Positions 1 to 4,782 of a stretch of DNA of 5,524 bases are shown piece by piece (within the stretch, counting starts at the first letter, position 1; each line of letters opens with the position of its first letter). The translations under genes were made by a program, and so were the position numbers. Under the pieces are notes generated by a model, which was not told where the DNA came from, did not search any database, and saw only the letters and a list, made by a program, of their open reading frames with translations. Origin of the DNA: Planctomycetota bacterium (GTDB lineage: Bacteria > Planctomycetota > Phycisphaerae > UBA1845); NCBI GenBank assembly GCA_022567365.1, contig JADFHG010000277.1, positions 1 through 5,524 of the forward strand, in the 5' to 3' direction.

Positions 1-752
1 GTCGCGCGATGGAGGACCGCGTGGTAGAGCTCGAGCGCGCGGTCGCGATCGTGGAGCCGATAGTCGTATGTAATGGCCGCCTGAAAACGCGCGGGGTGGG
101 GCGTGTTCGGATCCCACGTCCATGCGCGCTCGTACCACTTGACCGCGATCTCCTCCTGCCCCTTGAAGTATTCTTTGTGGATCTCGCCGGCGTAGAACGC
201 GGCGTCGTCGATTTTGTCGCTGGACGGGTGTCTGATGACGATGTCGCGGAAGATCTCGACGGCTTCGATCATTGCGCGCTGGCGAAATACCGCGGGGACG
301 CCATGGCCGCCCTTTCGCAGGAGGGCGAGCCCGCGCTCGAACATTTTGTCCGCCGCGCGAATCCGGTCGGTCGGGCGCAGCGCGCTCGCGGGGACTTCCG
401 AATCCGCGATATAGCGAAACGGCTTGACGCCTTTGAGACCATCGAGTTCGAATTCGGCCCACGACCGCTTCCTGGCGTAACCGTGCGATTCATAATACTT
501 GCACAGCGCGTGCAGGCTTCGATGGTAGTTCGCCCGGTGGGTCAGAACCTCCTCGACAAGGTCGACCTCGTATGCATCGACGATTGAAATGTCATCGATG
601 AGCGCCGAAGCATCCACCCCGGCCGGCCGGTCCGGCGTGGTCACCGGCCCATCCGGTCCACCTGAAGCAAGATCCAAGCGATCGAGATTGCAACCGAGAA
701 AAGAGAACGAACAAACCGCCAGAACCACCGCGCTGACTTGACGTGCCTTCAT
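1..752 (-). CDS. Predicted TPR-repeat lipoprotein, 3' end beyond window
   Basis: The frame is open from an ATG at 752 to the left edge, giving 250 visible codons with no stop, so the gene is partial at its 3' end. Residues 1-21 form a lipoprotein signal peptide: a K/R-containing start, a hydrophobic stretch AVVLAVCSFSFLG, and Cys21 in a slightly atypical lipobox (F-L-G-C). Asn at +2 fits export to the outer membrane under E. coli rules. Residues 22-50 are a Gly/Pro/Asp-rich linker. From about residue 130 the protein is a run of helix pairs with TPR-like spacing: AVEIFRDIVIRHPSSDKIDD (164-183), then EEIAVKWYERAWTWDPN (200-216), then RALELYHAVLHRA (238-250). The pattern resembles the BamD/YbgF type of TPR lipoprotein, which usually acts as an envelope scaffold, but I cannot assign a function. 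A good Shine-Dalgarno AAGGA lies 7 nt before the ATG. Upstream is ispD, 119 bp away, and a separate promoter sits in that gap. Codon-by-codon reading gives no internal stop. Confidence 0.85.
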   Translation of the reverse strand, partial: MKARQVSAVVLAVCSFSFLGCNLDRLDLASGGPDGPVTTPDRPAGVDASALIDDISIVDAYEVDLVEEVLTHRANYHRSLHALCKYYESHGYARKRSWAEFELDGLKGVKPFRYIADSEVPASALRPTDRIRAADKMFERGLALLRKGGHGVPAVFRQRAMIEAVEIFRDIVIRHPSSDKIDDAAFYAGEIHKEYFKGQEEIAVKWYERAWTWDPNTPHPARFQAAITYDYRLHDRDRALELYHAVLHRA

Positions 753-759
753 TTGACCA

Positions 760-764
760 TCCTT
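760..764 (-). promoter_or_regulatory. Ribosome binding site of the TPR lipoprotein gene
   Basis: On the minus strand AAGGA lies 7 nt before the ATG at 752. It supports this start, which also leaves a complete lipoprotein signal peptide. Confidence 0.7.
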
Positions 765-817
765 GGTTGAGACCGCGTGGGCACTCCCACCCACCTTGCC
801 ATGGAACTACCGCCGAA

Positions 818-846
818 ATTACACCGGCATGCCGCACGCATGTCAA
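818..846 (-). promoter_or_regulatory. Sigma70-type promoter for the TPR lipoprotein gene
   Basis: On the minus strand a perfect -35 TTGACA (846-841) is followed after exactly 17 nt by TGTAAT (823-818), a five-of-six match to the -10 consensus. The predicted start of transcription is near 811, giving a leader of about 60 nt before the ATG at 752. The promoter is inside the ispD-lipoprotein gap, so the lipoprotein gene probably has its own start of transcription in addition to any read-through. An imperfect palindrome (826-844) fills the spacer and touches the -35 box. This is seen in the sequence; activity is inferred. Confidence 0.6.
826..844. repeat. Imperfect palindrome within the promoter spacer
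   Basis: GGCATGC (826-832) and GCATGTC (838-844) are inverted around the 5-nt centre CGCAC. Six pairs are Watson-Crick and one is G-T. It overlaps the -35 box and the spacer of the lipoprotein promoter, a usual place for a repressor or MerR-type activator site. It could equally be a chance palindrome. Confidence 0.35.
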
Positions 847-871
847 TGTCGCGATTCAAATCCCCGCCGAG

Positions 872-1606
872 CTACCACTGCGCCTCTTCAAAAGCGCCAA
901 GCTTCGGGCGCTTCGCCACCGGTCGGGCCTTGATAATGGCGTTCGCGAGCGCGAGGTCGCCCTTCACTGTGATTTTCAGGTTGGTCGCGTCGGTTTTCAC
1001 AACCGACACGGGATGACCGCACAGCTCGACGAGCTGGGCGTCGTCCGTGATTTCCTCTGTAAACTCCCCGCGCCGCCCGTAGCACCCGACGAGCAGATCC
1101 TTGCGAAACACCTGCGGCGTCTGGGCCTCGAACAGCGCTTCGCGCGGCAGGGTCGCGTCGATGACGCCCGATTCCGCGACTCGCTTGATCGTGCCGAAAA
1201 GGGGCGCCGCCAAGATCGACGCACCGGTCTTGACTGCGTCGGCGAACACCGCGGTGATCCACTGTTCGGTGACGCATGGGCGGGCGGCATCGTGCACCGC
1301 CACATATTCGGCCTCCTCGACGACGACATCGAGGCTTGTCGCGACGGTATCCACCCGGGTCGCGCCCCCCTCGACGATCGTTACACCCATAAAGCCCAGA
1401 TTCGGCGCGTACCTGGACTTTATCTCGCCCATGTCCTCGGGCGCCACCGCGAGAATGGTCTGGCAGACGTCGGCGCGGTTGATGAAGTGCTCGATACTAC
1501 GGAGGAAGACCGGACGCCCGTCGATCTTGGCGAGGGTTTTCTTCTCGGCGCCCCCGAAGCGGTCTGCCTTGCCGGCGCTAGCCACGATTACGGAGATCTT
1601 CGCCAT
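872..1606 (-). CDS. ispD: 2-C-methyl-D-erythritol 4-phosphate cytidylyltransferase (IspD)
   Basis: IspD is the cytosolic third enzyme of the MEP (non-mevalonate) isoprenoid pathway. It joins CTP and 2-C-methyl-D-erythritol 4-phosphate to give CDP-methylerythritol and pyrophosphate. The 244-residue length is normal for a single-domain IspD. The N-terminal nucleotide loop is VASAGKADRFGGAEKK (8-23); Arg16 and Lys23 keep the seven-residue spacing of E. coli Arg20 and Lys27. Other family motifs are GGATRVDTV (80-88), VHDAARPCV (104-112, Asp106), Arg155 eight residues before Thr163 in AQTPQVF (161-167), ITDDAQLVE (186-194) and Lys211 before GDLALANAI (216-224). The usual P-K-Q of the loop is replaced by K-K-T, a variant I associate with planctomycete sequences. 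It lies downstream of the PIN-TRAM gene, as in B. subtilis yacL-ispD, but 189 bp apart. ispF does not follow directly. No strong Shine-Dalgarno precedes the ATG, so the start rests on the family N-terminus. Confidence 0.95.
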   Translation of the reverse strand: MAKISVIVASAGKADRFGGAEKKTLAKIDGRPVFLRSIEHFINRADVCQTILAVAPEDMGEIKSRYAPNLGFMGVTIVEGGATRVDTVATSLDVVVEEAEYVAVHDAARPCVTEQWITAVFADAVKTGASILAAPLFGTIKRVAESGVIDATLPREALFEAQTPQVFRKDLLVGCYGRRGEFTEEITDDAQLVELCGHPVSVVKTDATNLKITVKGDLALANAIIKARPVAKRPKLGAFEEAQW

Positions 1607-1795
1607 CGCTTGATTCGTGTCTCAGGGCGGGTCAAGAGCGTTGTCTGTTATTGGTGTCGCGTGCGAAAGATCGAAACGCCTCATTGGTTCTACGGCCGCC
1701 ACCGGGGACGGCCGCTACGCGATAAGGCCATCTGGTCCAACCTACGTCCAGCGCCACCCACTCGAGGGACCGGCGCCAGTTTCGCTTGGGCCCGC
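1607..1795. other. Spacer between the PIN-TRAM gene and ispD
   Basis: This 189-bp stretch holds no convincing gene or promoter. It contains a small inverted repeat, CGGCCG (1693-1698) and CGGCCG (1709-1714), separated by 10 nt, with no T-run after it on either strand. Whether ispD is transcribed by read-through from the PIN-TRAM gene or from a weak promoter here cannot be decided. Confidence 0.5.
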
Positions 1796-2947
1796 TCAAG
1801 GCGCCGGAAACCGCCCCTCAGGCCTGGGAATGGGGCGGTGTCCGTGTTGTCGCCGCTCCCGGTCCTGCGCGGCGGCTCCCACCGCCCTTCCGAAGATCAT
1901 GCGACCGGCGGACGTCTGCAACACGCTGGTCACCGTAAGGTCGATCGTTTCGCCGACCTGATCGCGCCCGCCTTCCGCGACCACCATCGTCCCGTCATCG
2001 AGGTAGCCGATGCCCTGCCCTACCTCCTCGCCTGGTTTGACGATCTTGACGGACATTGTCTCTCCAGGAAGAACCACCGGTTTGAGGGCGTTGGCGAGGT
2101 CGTTGATATTGATCACATCGACACCACGAAACTGCGCGACCTTGTTCAGGTTGTAGTCGTTGGTGACGATACGCCCGTTCAGCTCGACCGCCAAGTCGAC
2201 GAGCAGTTCGTCCACGGCTGCTCCCTTTGCGGTCCGCACGTCCAGGATTCGAATGTCCACCTTTTCATTCGTCTGGAGCTTGTTGAGCATATCGAGCCCA
2301 CGTCGTCCTCGCGTGCGTTTCAGCTTGTCGCCGCTGTCCGCGATAAGCTGCAACTCCTGGAGCACGAATCGCGGAACGATGAGCTCCGATTCCAGGATTC
2401 GAGTGTCCGCGATATCCGCGATCCGCCCATCGATAATTACGGACGTATCAAGCACCATCGGACGTGCGCCTTTGGTTTGCTTGGCGAATTCGACGTAAGG
2501 GATGATAAAACGCACGTCGTCCTTCGTTTGCAATATGAAGCTTATCGCGAGGTAGCAGCAGACCGCGCCGATCGCCATCTTGGTCGCACCGACGAACGGA
2601 GAACTTGCGTCGATGTTGACGTTGGTTTCGACAATCAATCCGATGATCAGCGAAAGACCGTATGCCACGACCAGCCCGACGACCAGCCCGAAAAAGACGC
2701 CCGAAATGGCCGACAGGGACTTGCGCGGAATGAACGCGTCGAGCACGATGACCGTCAGCGCGATCATGATGGAGACCACCAGGATCACGCCCTTATCCCC
2801 GACGTGCTCCTCGACCAGGCTCCAGCCGATCGCCCCCAAAACGAGAACGAACAGTGCCCGAAGGCAAATCAGGAAGATGTGGTCCGCGATCTGCCCGGTT
2901 TCGCGCACTGGTGGTGGACGTGTCGGATCGTCGGTCATATCGAGCAT
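1796..2947 (-). CDS. Membrane-anchored PIN-TRAM domain protein, YacL family
   Basis: The protein has 383 residues in three parts. Residues about 20-140 form four hydrophobic segments (near 21-46, 53-73, 80-106 and 124-140), so the protein should sit in the inner membrane. Residues about 163-285 are a PIN domain: MVLDTSVIIDGRIADI (164-179) supplies Asp167, LQEL gives Glu198, VDELLVDLAVE gives Asp246 and Asp251, and IVTNDYN gives Asp264. All acidic metal-site positions of a PIN ribonuclease are present, so it may be active. Residues about 291-354 are a TRAM domain, a probable RNA-binding module, ending at SAGRMIFGR. This order of domains is that of B. subtilis YacL, whose gene also precedes ispD; as far as I know the RNA target is not established. 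Residues 355-383 form a basic, Pro-rich tail not expected in the family. A second in-frame ATG (2938) gives 380 residues; neither start has a clear Shine-Dalgarno. It is divergent from the HDOD gene, with a promoter candidate at 3024-3051. Confidence 0.92.
   Translation of the reverse strand: MLDMTDDPTRPPPVRETGQIADHIFLICLRALFVLVLGAIGWSLVEEHVGDKGVILVVSIMIALTVIVLDAFIPRKSLSAISGVFFGLVVGLVVAYGLSLIIGLIVETNVNIDASSPFVGATKMAIGAVCCYLAISFILQTKDDVRFIIPYVEFAKQTKGARPMVLDTSVIIDGRIADIADTRILESELIVPRFVLQELQLIADSGDKLKRTRGRRGLDMLNKLQTNEKVDIRILDVRTAKGAAVDELLVDLAVELNGRIVTNDYNLNKVAQFRGVDVININDLANALKPVVLPGETMSVKIVKPGEEVGQGIGYLDDGTMVVAEGGRDQVGETIDLTVTSVLQTSAGRMIFGRAVGAAAQDRERRQHGHRPIPRPEGRFPAP
1810..1839 (-). repeat. 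GC-rich hairpin inside the last codons of the PIN-TRAM gene
   Basis: ACCGCCCC (1810-1817) and GGGGCGGT (1832-1839) form a perfect 8-bp stem with a 14-nt loop. On the minus strand the stem is followed by only three T residues, counting the last stem base, so it is a poor intrinsic terminator by itself. It lies within the last 15 codons of the PIN-TRAM gene and could weaken transcription into ispD. Confidence 0.4.
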
Positions 2948-3023
2948 CTGTCGTCAGTCGCGCGCACGCGGTTTCGGATACGATAACACCGGCCTGCGTT
3001 TGAGACGCGCCGGACTGAACTTG

Positions 3024-3051
3024 AGTATACCCGCGAACGCCTTGCGTTCAA
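3024..3051 (-). promoter_or_regulatory. Candidate sigma70 promoter of the PIN-TRAM gene
   Basis: On the minus strand TTGAAC (3051-3046), a four-of-six -35 match, is followed after 16 nt by TATACT (3029-3024), a five-of-six -10 match. Transcription would start near 3017, about 70 nt before the ATG at 2947. Position and orientation fit the PIN-TRAM gene. Confidence 0.45.
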
Positions 3052-3057
3052 CCAGGC

Positions 3058-3077
3058 CCGTCGTTGGGAACCGACGG
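3058..3077. repeat. Short inverted repeat
   Basis: CCGTCG (3058-3063) and CGACGG (3072-3077) form a 6-bp stem with an 8-nt loop, just upstream of the -35 box of the PIN-TRAM promoter candidate. No role is evident. Confidence 0.3.
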
Positions 3078-3120
3078 TCCGGTCCACGCGGAACCGCCGG
3101 GTTACTGACGGCCAAGCCTC

Positions 3121-3150
3121 GCCGAGCTCCTGCGGGTTCCTCGGCTCGGC
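3121..3150. repeat. Short inverted repeat
   Basis: GCCGAGC (3121-3127) and GCTCGGC (3144-3150) form a perfect 7-bp stem around a 16-nt loop in the divergent spacer. There is no T-run on either side, so it is not an evident intrinsic terminator. Confidence 0.35.
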
Positions 3151-3353
3151 TATGACCAACATCGGGGATGGTATTAGGGCAAGGCCCGCGCCGGCCGCCA
3201 GCCCTCAACCGCCGCAATGTTGACGGGCTCCGGGGATATCGGGCGTTTAGCGCCGGAAGTGGCGTCGGTCGCGCATCGCACACGTGCGTTCTCGGACCAA
3301 CCCGCTAATTCCCACCCTGTCGGCCACCGATGATACGGGCGTGTGGTTGTGCG

Positions 3354-3368
3354 CGATCCGTGGGATCG
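3354..3368. repeat. 15-bp palindrome upstream of the HDOD gene
   Basis: CGATCC (3354-3359) and GGATCG (3363-3368) are perfectly inverted around GTG, 46 bp before the HDOD start codon. It could be an operator or a leader hairpin; no regulator is encoded next to it. Confidence 0.3.
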
Positions 3369-3400
3369 AGTGTGTCGGTCTCGCCCGCGTGCTGCTGTCC

Positions 3401-3406
3401 GAGGGA
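3401..3406 (+). promoter_or_regulatory. Ribosome binding site that sets the HDOD start
   Basis: GAGGGA lies 8 nt before the ATG at 3415. It selects this start over the in-frame ATG at 3343, which would add 24 Arg-rich residues not expected before an HDOD domain. Confidence 0.7.
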
Positions 3407-3414
3407 CTTTCCCG

Positions 3415-4338
3415 ATGAACGCCCAAGTGCTCGATGCAATCAAGAAATCCGCCGCCGTGCCGTCGGTCCCGCAGGTTGTCACGCGGTTCCTGCAGATCAT
3501 GCAGGATCCTAACTTCGAGTACTCGGATATGGTCAAGGTGCTTTCCGCCGACCCGGGAACGGTCAGCGAGATTCTCCGTCTCGCCAACTCCGCCCTCTTC
3601 GGTCTGCGGCAGAAGGTCGTCTCCCTGCGGCAGGCGCTGACGCTGCTCGGGCCGAAAAGAACCAGATCGCTGCTGTTGGGTCGCTACCTTGTCGACGCCG
3701 TTTCGCGCAAGAGGGTCGACGGGCTGGACATGAGCTATTTCTGGCGTCGTTCGCTCTCCTCTTCCGTCGTGGCCTCGAGATTTGCCGACATCGTGATTCC
3801 CCGAAAGCGGGATGAGGTCTTCATCTCCGCGCTGCTGGCGGACATCGGCATTCCAATCCTGGCCGAGGCGGTGCCCGACCAGTATCGCACGATTGCCGCG
3901 CGGTTCGCCCCGCATGCGCGCTGCGCGACGGCGGCCGACGAACTCCAAGCCATCGACGCCACGCACGCCCAGGTGTCGGCGATGGTCCTCGCCCATTGGT
4001 CGCTGCCCGAAGTTCTCGTACGCGCGGTCAACCTCCACCAGTGCGACGAGCCCGGTGACGACGACGCCGGTGGAATCGCGCGGTTGCTGAACGCCGCGGA
4101 CCGCATCGCGAAACTACTCTGCGAGGTTTCCAGCGTTGATGAAGTAGCCAGCGTGTGCACGGCCGCGACGGCGTTCGCCGGCGTCGACTTGCAGACGTTG
4201 GCCGACATTCTGCCCACCATCGAACGCGACATCGAGGAACTCGCCGACGCCCTGAGGATCGACGTGATTCCCAGCGAAATCTATGCGGTCATCGCCAGGA
4301 CGGTGAGGGAGCACATCGGCGATCCGAAACCGGCGTAG
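3415..4338 (+). CDS. Stand-alone HDOD-domain protein
   Basis: The protein has 307 residues from the ATG with a good Shine-Dalgarno. HDOD domains are HD-superfamily folds that have lost the metal-binding His-Asp pair; known members act as cytoplasmic signalling scaffolds linked to cyclic-di-GMP, motility or stress. The opening VPSVPQVVTRFLQIMQDPNF (15-34) is typical. VSEILRLANSALFG (50-63) and VSLRQALTLLGPKRTRSLLL (69-88) are the family core. LLADIGIPIL (140-149) sits where HD enzymes have LLHDIG, so the metal His is replaced by Ala142 while Asp143 stays. HAQVSAMVLAHWSLPEVLVRAVNLHQ (from His184 to Gln209) matches the family pattern H-x2-V-x3-L-x3-W-x-L-P. Residues from about 215 to 307 form a further, mostly helical region that I do not recognise; it is not a GGDEF, EAL or kinase domain. 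There is no signal peptide or membrane segment. It is divergent from the PIN-TRAM gene and convergent with the antiporter gene, so it is probably transcribed alone. Its partner is unknown. Confidence 0.9.
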   Translation: MNAQVLDAIKKSAAVPSVPQVVTRFLQIMQDPNFEYSDMVKVLSADPGTVSEILRLANSALFGLRQKVVSLRQALTLLGPKRTRSLLLGRYLVDAVSRKRVDGLDMSYFWRRSLSSSVVASRFADIVIPRKRDEVFISALLADIGIPILAEAVPDQYRTIAARFAPHARCATAADELQAIDATHAQVSAMVLAHWSLPEVLVRAVNLHQCDEPGDDDAGGIARLLNAADRIAKLLCEVSSVDEVASVCTAATAFAGVDLQTLADILPTIERDIEELADALRIDVIPSEIYAVIARTVREHIGDPKPA

Positions 4339-4449
4339 GTTGCCCCGACCCGGCGCCACCCGCCCGCGGGACCGATCGTGCATAACATTCGGCTTTTCCC
4401 GGGAGCCCTGGTACCGTACTTCACCAGCTCATCAACCATCTATCTGAGC

Positions 4450-4467
4450 CGCGGGCTTCAGCCCGCG
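4450..4467. repeat. Palindromic hairpin unit with TTCA loop
   Basis: CGCGGGC (4450-4456), a TTCA loop (4457-4460) and GCCCGCG (4461-4467) form a perfect 7-bp stem. A related, slightly decayed copy is at 4552-4567. Its right half GCCCGCGCG (4461-4469) is also the exact reverse complement of CGCGCGGGC at 4511-4519 and 4549-4557. This points to a REP-like repeat family. Confidence 0.65.
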
Positions 4468-4502
4468 CGATTGTACCGAATGGAACGAGTATCGCGACAT
4501 GA

Positions 4503-4519
4503 CGTGACACCGCGCGGGC
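4503..4519 (+). repeat. 17-bp direct repeat, copy 1
   Basis: CGTGACACCGCGCGGGC recurs exactly at 4541-4557, 38 bp further on. After this copy the hairpin half is decayed (CTGGCGGAC in place of TTCAGTCCGC). Confidence 0.7.
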
Positions 4520-4540
4520 CTGGCGGACTTCACATCCATT

Positions 4541-4567
4541 CGTGACACCGCGCGGGCTTCAGTCCGC
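4541..4567 (+). repeat. 17-bp direct repeat, copy 2, with hairpin
   Basis: This is the second exact copy of the 17-mer (4541-4557). It runs on into TTCAGTCCGC, so that GCGGGC (4552-4557), TTCA and GTCCGC (4562-4567) form a 6-bp stem with one G-T pair, the same hairpin type as at 4450-4467. Confidence 0.7.
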
Positions 4568-4611
4568 AGCTCGGGGTGGACCCATGGTCGCACAGGGAGC
4601 GCCCGCTATCA

Positions 4612-4727
4612 GGCTGCTGAACAACATCACATTTTGTGGGGCCGACTTTCCGGTCGGTCGTTTTCGGGCCACGGGCGATGCTTGACCGACTAGAAAGTCG
4701 GTCCCACAGACTTCTTCAGCGAACTGC
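4612..4727. repeat. Nested inverted-repeat element, REP- or MITE-like
   Basis: The core arms are 4635-4659 (TGTGGGGCCGACTTTCCGG then TCGGTC) and 4684-4708. Arm 2 read as reverse complement matches arm 1 at 22 of 25 positions; two of the three differences would be G-U pairs in RNA, leaving one true mismatch. The loop is 24 nt. Each arm is itself a hairpin: arm 2 contains GACCGAC-TAGAAA-GTCGGTC, a perfect 7-bp stem. Outside the arms, GCTGAACAAC on the left (from 4616) resembles GCTGAAGAAG on the reverse complement of the right side (ending at 4720), so the inverted symmetry extends further. No transposase is encoded in the window. The outer limits are approximate. Confidence 0.7.
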
Positions 4728-4738
4728 TTCGACGCAGT
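4723..4738. repeat. Small hairpin
   Basis: ACTGC (4723-4727) and GCAGT (4734-4738) are inverted around TTCGAC, at the right edge of the nested element. It is weak and may be chance. Confidence 0.3.
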
Positions 4739-4739
4739 C

Positions 4740-4753
4740 GAGCAAATGTGCTC
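4740..4753 (-). repeat. Small hairpin downstream of the antiporter gene
   Basis: GAGCA (4740-4744) and TGCTC (4749-4753) form a perfect 5-bp stem with a 4-nt loop, about 30 nt past the antiporter stop codon. No T-run follows on the minus strand, so it is at best a weak 3'-end hairpin. Confidence 0.3.
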
Positions 4754-4782
4754 AATCGCCGCCCCTACACGCCCATCTTTGA

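Larger units (their letters stand above)
2948..3414. other. Divergent intergenic region between the PIN-TRAM and HDOD genes
   Basis: I see no supportable gene in these 467 bp. The open frames that cross it have no recognisable protein. It holds the candidate minus-strand promoter at 3024-3051, two short inverted repeats (3058-3077 and 3121-3150), a 15-bp palindrome at 3354-3368 and the HDOD Shine-Dalgarno. A TTGACG at 3220-3225 has no -10 box at a usual distance, so I cannot place the HDOD promoter. No tRNA-like pattern was found. Confidence 0.6.
4339..4782. other. Convergent intergenic region rich in hairpin repeats
   Basis: These 444 bp separate the convergent HDOD and antiporter genes and contain no supportable gene. 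The first 110 bp are unremarkable. From 4450 to about 4567 there is a cluster of short GC-rich hairpin units, and from about 4612 to 4727 a nested inverted-repeat element. No classic stem plus T-run terminator is seen for either gene, so the hairpins may serve that purpose. Confidence 0.7.

Noticed and set aside
9..587. A 192-codon open frame on the plus strand at the left edge
   Set aside because: It is antisense to the TPR lipoprotein gene, which has a signal peptide, Shine-Dalgarno and promoter; the plus-strand product has no recognisable motif.
743..2986. A 747-codon open frame on the plus strand
   Set aside because: It runs antisense through both ispD and the PIN-TRAM gene, whose minus-strand products match known families over their full length. 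Its own product is Arg/Asp/His-rich with no recognisable domain. Long antisense frames are common in GC-rich genes.
3220..3251. TTGACG as -35 of an HDOD promoter
   Set aside because: The only AT-containing hexamers downstream are at spacings of about 9 or 20 nt, outside the usual 16-18.
3343..3414. Upstream in-frame ATG for the HDOD gene
   Set aside because: It would add 24 Arg-rich residues before the typical HDOD N-terminus. The ATG at 3415 has a Shine-Dalgarno at the right distance.
2948..3414. tRNA or small protein gene in the divergent spacer
   Set aside because: No T-loop plus acceptor-stem pattern, and no open frame with a Shine-Dalgarno and recognisable product.
3247..4038. A 263-codon open frame on the minus strand
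   Set aside because: It lies antisense to the HDOD gene and the product is compositionally biased without family motifs.
4391..4407. Possible terminator after the HDOD gene
   Set aside because: Only a 4-bp GGCT/AGCC stem around a TCCCGGGA core, with no T-run following; too weak to call.
4450..4567. CRISPR array
   Set aside because: The repeats are palindromic hairpin units of unequal form and spacing, with no regular spacers and no cas genes.
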